Shown: positions 58,501 to 64,000 of the stretch, one piece after another
Numbering within the stretch: the stretch's first letter is position 1
Layout of the letters: each line of letters opens with the position of its first letter
DNA from: Cristatella mucedo
Lineage: Eukaryota; Bryozoa; Phylactolaemata; Cristatellidae
NCBI GenBank assembly: GCA_009760855.2
Contig: WPIO01000029.1
Span: 2,404,001-2,468,000, forward strand
Length of the DNA stretch: 64,000 nucleotides
Direction: 5' to 3'
Translations under genes and position numbers: made by a program
Notes under the pieces: generated by a model
Told to the model about the DNA's origin: nothing
Databases searched by the model: none
The model's input: the letters and a program-made list of their open reading frames with translations, nothing else

Positions 58501-61500
58501 TTTTTTATGCTCCCACCATTCAGCCGAGTAGGAATGCATCTTCCCTAGCCTGCCTTTGGACATGGTCAGTTTTATATTGCCTCTGTTTGAAACTGGGATC
58601 GGTAGTCTTAACGACAGTCTGCCTGTCGGTGGGTTATTGCGGCTGAGCCTTTTCGCAGCTATAAGCTGATGTACACTGTCTTTAACTATCAATTGAACAT
58701 CGTGTACCAGCCATTTTTATAAGCCACATGCATTGTTTAAATGAATATTTTGTCTAAATACACAAACTTCACTCTATAGTGTTAAGATGTATTTTGAATG
58801 TATCATATCTTTTTTTCTCACTTGCAAGTGCTAGCTTATGTAGATTGCCATTAAAAATGCATATTCCTTTGTTTATTATGTTCTTGGAGATGCTTGAAGT
58901 ATTGATTGGATCTGATATGAGAATCGCTCTCGCTAATTTGCAGACGCGTAAGTGCAGATGAAGGCAAGGGCTACCTCCTTGGCCAAAGTGCTGTCAAGAC
59001 AGTGCGGGGTATACTCAAGTGCTGGATGCAGCAGGTCAAAGAGGTTTGTTTGCCACTACTCTTGCCATTCATGTTCCAGTAGTCATTGCATCTTTTCTTC
59101 TCAATATTGTGCAGTCGTTCCTTGAAGCAGGCTCCTTGTGGACTTTCGCATTTTTCCTTGATAGTGCCGAGTTTTTGCCTCAGTGTCATGTTTTTGCCAT
59201 GCTGCCATGCCTGTGGCACGATTGCCGAGCCTCCCCCTAGAATGGTGTAACAGCATCAATTTTTTGTAATATTAGTACTTAGTTATTCAGCCAAAGCTTG
59301 TTCCTAATATTTGGTCGATATGTTTCTCGTCTGCTGCCTGCCTGTTCGTCTCGACAGCTGAAGCTGCTGCTAAAACTGGAGGTGCAAGTCTTCCTAGAGC
59401 CACGAGCGGCTCCTCACACCTTAATTAATCGAGTGCATTTTGAGCCGTGCATTTTGTTGGTAAGAAAAGTTCTCACATTCAGAGCAGTGCAGTTGCGTTT
59501 TGAGAGCCCAGCCGAGTTAATGTTTTGCTTCTGGGTTGTAATAGGTGTGTGCATTTGTTAATTAGCAAAGACCGTCAGTCACTGCCATCGAGACTTAGAA
59601 ATGAGACTGGTTATATTTCTGTGCATGTTGCTGATTGCTGGGGGGACAGTTTCTGCATTTATGTTTATGATAAATGCATATTCCTTGATGATAATTATGA
59701 TAATAGCAATAACACTAATAGTAATAAGATATTGTTATAGCACCTTAAGAAAGCTAAATCGCTCCCTAAGCACTCTGCATAGGCTAGAAAGGAAGCATGT
59801 CAATTGGGTAATGTTGGCATGCGCAGTGTCGTCTGCACACATACACACACAGAGGACAATTCACACAGATAGACCAAATGCAGTGAGTAGAAGCAGGGAT
59901 TTAGCATCATTTTTAATGTCGTCAAGTCAAGCAGCACCGTGACGTCAGTAGGCAGTGAGTGTCAGGCCTTGGTATCTTACGAACTGAAGGCACGGTCGCC
60001 GAAGAATTTGAGGTTGGTTAGAGGCATGTAGCTAAACTTGAGCCAGAAGAGTGGCTAGAATGAAGCAAAACCTTCTGATAGGGAAGTCTTTTGGACATGT
60101 ACCGGAAAAGACAATCAAGTGACCTAAAAGTGAGCAGCAGAACCTTGAAGTCGATACGCTACTAAATGGGGGGGGCAGTGCCGGTCGGTTAGCATTATGT
60201 GGCAATTGCAACGTTTACGACAGACAGGCCTAGCTGTAGAGTTTGGCACTAACTGCACATCACAGACCAGAAGATCTTCGAGTAGTGGGTGAGCGAATTT
60301 GAGATTCGATGTCACTAAGGCATGAACCAGCTTGGCTGTGGTATGCTTATCTAAGCCATCCCCAATTTTTGCAAGATAGTTAAGGGAGTGCGACGAGATG
60401 GCAGGCTGAGAGGGATTCAAGCATATGTATAGTTCTGTGTCATCTGCATGAACTTGAAGCATAGACTGTGCTTGGTCATTGCATCGGCAAGAGTATTAAT
60501 TGTGAATAGAAGTCTCCCACTAAAATAGGACTTAAATCAGTGTAGTGCAGTGCTAATAATGCCCAGGCTGAAAGATAAATGTTCAATAAGGACTTGTTGA
60601 TCAATGATGCCCAGAGATCTAGCAAACTAGCAGTGGAACTCGACCTAAGTTAGCATTCCCGATGATTATACACTTGGAATAGTGCCGAGTCTGTGGTGTG
60701 ATTTGCTCTCAAACTTGACTGGAACTTGCTAGGTTTGAAGTTTTAACATACATACGAATTGCACTGGTCTGACAGTACTAATTCTCATATCCTTGATAGG
60801 AATAGCAATAGGGAGACTGGTCAGATCAGAGGTGGCTGAAGTCTTCGTGGCCAGTTATGACTTTATTATGATCTTTTCTAACAGCAGCCTGTTTGAAAGA
60901 TGCAGGGACAAGACCTGAGGATAAGGATATATGTACCATGCTATTTATGCAGGGCAGCAACAAGTAATAAATCTCAGAAGAACTAATTATAGGGTCTAGA
61001 GAGCTGGTAAGTAGTCTTTTAGACTGGGAAGTGAACTTTGGGACGTCATCACCACTAGCAAGCTTGAAGACAACTGGCAAACTTGAACTTGACATTGAGG
61101 TAAAGCAAGGAACGACAGATGATGAGTCTAGTGGGGATGCTACCTTTCGTACTCTGTGCCACGATAGTCCATAAGGTAAGGTGCTTACTCTTCACTAACG
61201 AGGCCGTGGGTTCGAATCCTGAAGGTGGGTGATCCTCTATTGCCAACTGCAGGCGGTGGTGATACATGATGAGGCCCTTCTGCCTCTATACAAATGAGAC
61301 TAATAAATCAGTCAAGATTTTTTGGTGAATCTTCTGATCTTACTTTTATTCTGACCAAGAAACTAGAAAGCAATATACTAGATTCCCGCAAGGATCGCTC
61401 GGTAAGATGCTGATACGGGAGTAGTTGAGGAAATGAGTTATGATTTACGTCAGCATTATTGTACTGTTCATCTGTGATTCCACAATGTTTGTATAGAAGC

Positions 61501-62538
61501 TAGACTTGGTTTTAGCTAGGATATATTGATACGTGCTGCATTAGTCCTCTTAAGCCAGTTGATGGGCAGTCAGTCATGACCACATGGGTTATTTCCCAAG
61601 CTTACGTTCAGTAGTACTAGCTAGTTTAATGTCTTCAGTAAAACACAGGGCATCTGGCAAGGGCGTACTATGTGTTCAAGTCAGAGGAGCAAACTCATCC
61701 AGAACATCTATATAAATGAGGCTACTGGATCAGCTGACCTTTAATTTATGCTCGATTCACGAAACCTGAGGCAGGCAGGTTCAGGCAGATGTCCATTTGA
61801 ACGACAATGGTGGAACTATAATAGATACAATCATTTCGATTAAAATGGTCATTAAGAGCAGGTGAAACTGTATGTGCAGCTGGCTGGGGTTCCAGAACTT
61901 AGGTATGCAAGATTGCCGGTATAGGAGTGGCTTGCCAACTGGACCCTGGGCACAGGCAGAAAGCATATAGTTGTCTATAAGTGCATGGTTTATTGTGCTG
62001 TATGGTAAAAAGCAAACGAATATGCTTTAAACAGGTCTTACACGTAACGATTTCTATATTTGACGCTCGTAAGAACTTTTATTTTCCGAAAATACTGAAA
62101 ATGCTAGAAGGCCATGGTGAACCGGTAGCTGAAGTCGCGCCATCAGTATCACCCTTGACTGTTGTGACCTTCCCTTCCGTCATCATTCGGGTTTGAAACC
62201 GTGATTCAAAATTTGTTCGTACCCTTAATCTGATGCTTGCTATACAAGCTAAGCGACTGCCTGCAAATTTGATCTCATGCATGCATCTAAATTCTGTCTT
62301 TCAAGGTACATGCTGAAGTTTTGCTGCGATTGTGGTCTTTGCAAATCTTGTGCTACCTTATTTATTGTAGTTGAATGCATTCACGAATGAGCAGACGCCT
62401 GAAAATGCTCTACATGCCAAGTTTAACATTGACACCGGCTTACCATTAGACGGTGGATTAGATTATCCACACCTACAGGGTGACTTGGTCAGCCTGTACT
62501 TACTGGTAATGGTACAAATGATTCAGTCAGGATTGCAG
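55440..62538 (+). CDS. PHKB: Phosphorylase b kinase regulatory subunit (beta-like), 5' part
   Basis: Exons found: 55440-55536, 55737-55878, 58944-59043, 62371-62538; phases 1, 2, 0, 0 agree, giving 169 codons. The gene runs out of the window. The protein reads STTGLFPT, HIRDNLYCAIAMWALHLAYK, GQSAVKTVRGILKCWMQQV, ENALHAKFNIDTG and VSLYLLVMVQMIQSGLQ, the N-terminal part of the GH15-like (glucoamylase-like) domain of phosphorylase kinase alpha and beta subunits. GLFPT, LYCA..WAL.LAY and VSLYLL...MI.SGLQ are closer to beta; the RDN and LHAK motifs are alpha-like. The family holds and regulates the catalytic gamma subunit that activates glycogen phosphorylase. The second intron contains a LINE A insertion. 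Confidence 0.8.
55737..55878 (+). CDS. PHKB: PHKB-like exon 2
   Basis: Acceptor gtcgctgcag, donor tacaa/gtaggt. It encodes EQIMRFQRSTTGLFPT and RDNLYCAIAMWALHLAY. The split AAA codon joins exactly to exon 3 (LAYK-RVSADEGKG), as in LAYRR.DDDKG of the vertebrate beta subunit. Confidence 0.85.
56200..56318 (+). mobile_element. LINE B tail relic
   Basis: aaagtgccttgaaaagatt and tgttattattattattataa match the end of LINE B. It lies in the second PHKB-like intron. Confidence 0.5.
57236..57382 (-). mobile_element. SINE 1 (tRNA-derived)
   Basis: In reverse: attggtccagcggttatgg (A box), gggctcgagccctg (B box), gcgcctgaatagagattaag. It lies just downstream of the young LINE A end. Confidence 0.82.
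57560..58478 (-). mobile_element. LINE A, young 5'-truncated copy
   Basis: A 268-codon frame (58429-57623) differs from the 9.3-kb copy at roughly a dozen residues (about 96% identical by eye). The DNA is nearly identical from 57560 to 58478, where similarity stops abruptly (5' truncation). It is inserted antisense in the PHKB-like intron. Confidence 0.9.
58944..59043 (+). CDS. PHKB: PHKB-like exon 3
   Basis: Acceptor aatttgcag, donor aaagag/gtttgt, phase 0. RVSADEGKGYLLGQSAVKTV and RGILKCWMQQVKE align to human [21 protein letters not shown]. Confidence 0.85.
59690..61780 (-). mobile_element. LINE B, long decayed copy with SINE 2 insertion
   Basis: The 3' end with interrupted TAA units is at about 59690. 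Relics include HADDTELYICLNPSQPAISS (the YADD-type box is now HADD), the DGLDKHTTAKLVHALVTSNL segment, a linker at 61000-61100, and VLDEFAPLT...DALCFTEDIKLA at 61780-61620. SINE 2 interrupts it at 61160-61310. It lies in the PHKB-like intron between exons 3 and 4, antisense. Confidence 0.75.
61160..61310 (+). mobile_element. SINE 2 nested in LINE B
   Basis: B box GGTTCGAATCC near 61208, gcaggcggtggtgatacatg, and the tail ctatacaaatgagactaat. Confidence 0.78.
62371..62538 (+). CDS. PHKB: PHKB-like exon 4 (56 codons)
   Basis: Acceptor tttattgtag, donor ttgcag/gtgggt; phase 0/0. LNAFTNEQTPENALHAKFN and DYPHLQGDLVSLYLLVM plus QMIQSGLQ are diagnostic of the phosphorylase kinase alpha/beta family. 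Confidence 0.88.
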
Positions 62539-63117
62539 GTGGGTAAACTGCACGACTACTCTTAGCTGTGAAGCTTCTGTGGGTCAGTAATATTGATGTG
62601 TGCTTGCCTGTTTGATATTAGTACCGAGAGCAGTTATAGTCGTAGAATTCGGAAGGGCAAAGCAGTGCAGGCAATTTACTGCAGTTCGGTTGCTAAACAA
62701 TACGAGCTAGGTCTGTGATTGTTGATGGATAACACTTGGATCAGGGTATTTTCTGCATTATCTCGTGAAAGTGCCCCGTTGAGAAAACAGAGTTCTGTAG
62801 CCAGCAGCTAACACTTAAGCATACTGGTTTCTGTTTCCTTGCTTTTAGTCATCTCCACTGCATTAATTGCACAGCATACTAAGTTTTTGGTGTGCACTGC
62901 CCTGGCAGTACTACATATCTGACTTTATCACTTGACTCTGTAACAATACAGAATTTTAATATGGTCAAGTTTTCCTTCATCAAACAAAGGTCGTGCAGCA
63001 TAGACTACCTGGTTAGGTTAGGCATGTTAATCTTGTGGCTTTTTTAAATTATAGATTTTTGAGATTTTTTTTTATGTGTTTTTAGACCTTAAAATAGCAA
63101 CCACTCTCTTTCTCTTG

Positions 63118-63120
<3 letters not shown>

Positions 63121-63187
<67 letters not shown>
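63121..63187. repeat. (CT)n microsatellite
   Basis: About 33 CT units in the PHKB-like intron. Confidence 0.95.
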
Positions 63188-63190
<3 letters not shown>

Positions 63191-63299
63191 TTCCTTCTTC
63201 TCTCTAGCTATCTCTATCTTACTTCTACTTTTGTCTTTTCTCTGTCTTATTTTTCACTTTTGTTTTTACTCATTACTGCTTCCTCTTTTAGATCTACTG

Positions 63300-64000
63300 C
63301 TTTCATTCATAAGTAACACAATAGATATATCCTTACCCTCAGGCTATGTCCCTGCGCCTGTTTTAAAGGCTGTAGTTAAGGAGGCCACTAATTAGGTAAG
63401 CAGCACTAGATCTGAGAGAACTTAAGCAACTTCTGCCCAGTCCTTTTTCTACCGTTCCTATCAAAGACACGAGTTGTGGCAGACCAGCTGAACTCTAATG
63501 TTGAAACGTCAAACCTAGCAAGTAAGTTCTAGTCTGGTTTTAGAGCTAATCACTCTACATAGTCAGCATTACTTCAGGTTTATAATGATCTTATCGGGAA
63601 TTCAGGCTTAGATAAAGTCTCTGTGCCTGTTTAGCTTGATCTTTCCTCAGTTTTTGATACTATTAAACACCAAGTCCTTCTCGAGTGCCTATCATCTTGC
63701 CTATGCATCACTGACACTGCACTGCAATGGTTTAGGTCCTATCTCAATGGGAGACTCCAGAGTATTGATGTGAACTGATAAAGATCATCCGAGTAACGAC
63801 TGAAGTATGGGGTACATCAGGGCTCTGGGCTTGGTCTGCTTCTTTTCACAATTTATACCCTCCCTCGTTCCAATGGATCGCCAAGCACAATCTAGACTTC
63901 CTCGTCTATGCTGATGACTGCAGTTGTACATATGTTTTGATCTCTCTAGCACGTCGAATTCTCTCAACTCCCTTGCTGCATGTATTGCTGACATCCACAC
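63300..64000 (+). mobile_element. LINE B RT region, runs off the window
   Basis: Relics in order: NFCPVLFLPFLSKT, VVADQLNSNVETSNLASK, SGFRANHST, LDLSSVFDTIKHQVLLE, LQWFRSYLNGRLQSIDVN and YADDCSC-like sequence near 63910. There are several frame breaks. Confidence 0.8.

Noticed and set aside
59353-59462. Phase-0 ORF between AG and GT (LKLLLKLEVQVFLEPRAA) that could be a PHKB-like cassette exon
   Set aside because: Joining exon 3 directly to exon 4 (QQVKE-LNAFTNE) aligns without gap to the family; including this block would insert 34 residues that no PHK protein I know has.

Overview
This is a window of animal (metazoan) nuclear DNA. The genes are split into many short exons with GT..AG introns, the spacers are full of CA/GT and CT microsatellites, and the window holds two lineages of L2/CR1-like (Jockey-superfamily) non-LTR retrotransposons plus two tRNA-derived SINE families. 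There is no sign of bacterial or organellar organisation. The proteins are recognisable but clearly diverged from the vertebrate versions I remember, so an invertebrate, possibly an early-branching one, is likely. I cannot name the species.

Four genes could be reconstructed exon by exon, with compatible splice phases. (1) Plus strand, 624-16743: the last 13 coding exons (626 codons plus stop) of an MROH1-like HEAT-repeat gene, whose 5' part lies before the window. (2) Minus strand, 21998-16960: a two-exon, 66-residue protein with a SAP-like C-terminal fold, convergent with MROH1. (3) Minus strand, 41993-22047: a complete eight-exon homologue of vertebrate C18orf63 (DUF4708 family), 608 residues, starting in a CpG-rich region near 42 kb. 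Its stop codon lies only about 50 bp upstream of the start of gene 2 on the same strand, an operon-like spacing. (4) Plus strand, 55440-62538 and beyond: the first four coding exons found of a phosphorylase b kinase regulatory subunit, closer to the beta type. The rest lies outside the window.

Almost everything else is transposon-derived. LINE family B ends in a common tail followed by (ATT)n, LINE family A ends near a GGAGATAC motif, and copies of both are fragmented, nested and spread through introns. SINE family 1 shares its 3' tail with LINE B and was probably mobilised by it. SINE family 2 has a palindromic arm and two nearly identical copies. At 48803-50093 there is a complete miniature LTR retrotransposon: two 303-bp LTRs (TG..CA), 5-bp target duplication CAAAT, and a GC-rich minisatellite where protein genes would be. 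A C-rich element is nested in a LINE B copy at about 23.64-24.15 kb.

The least certain parts are the stretch 46.9-55.4 kb, where two orphan ORFs could not be placed, the exact ends of decayed repeats, and the first exon of the kinase-subunit gene.
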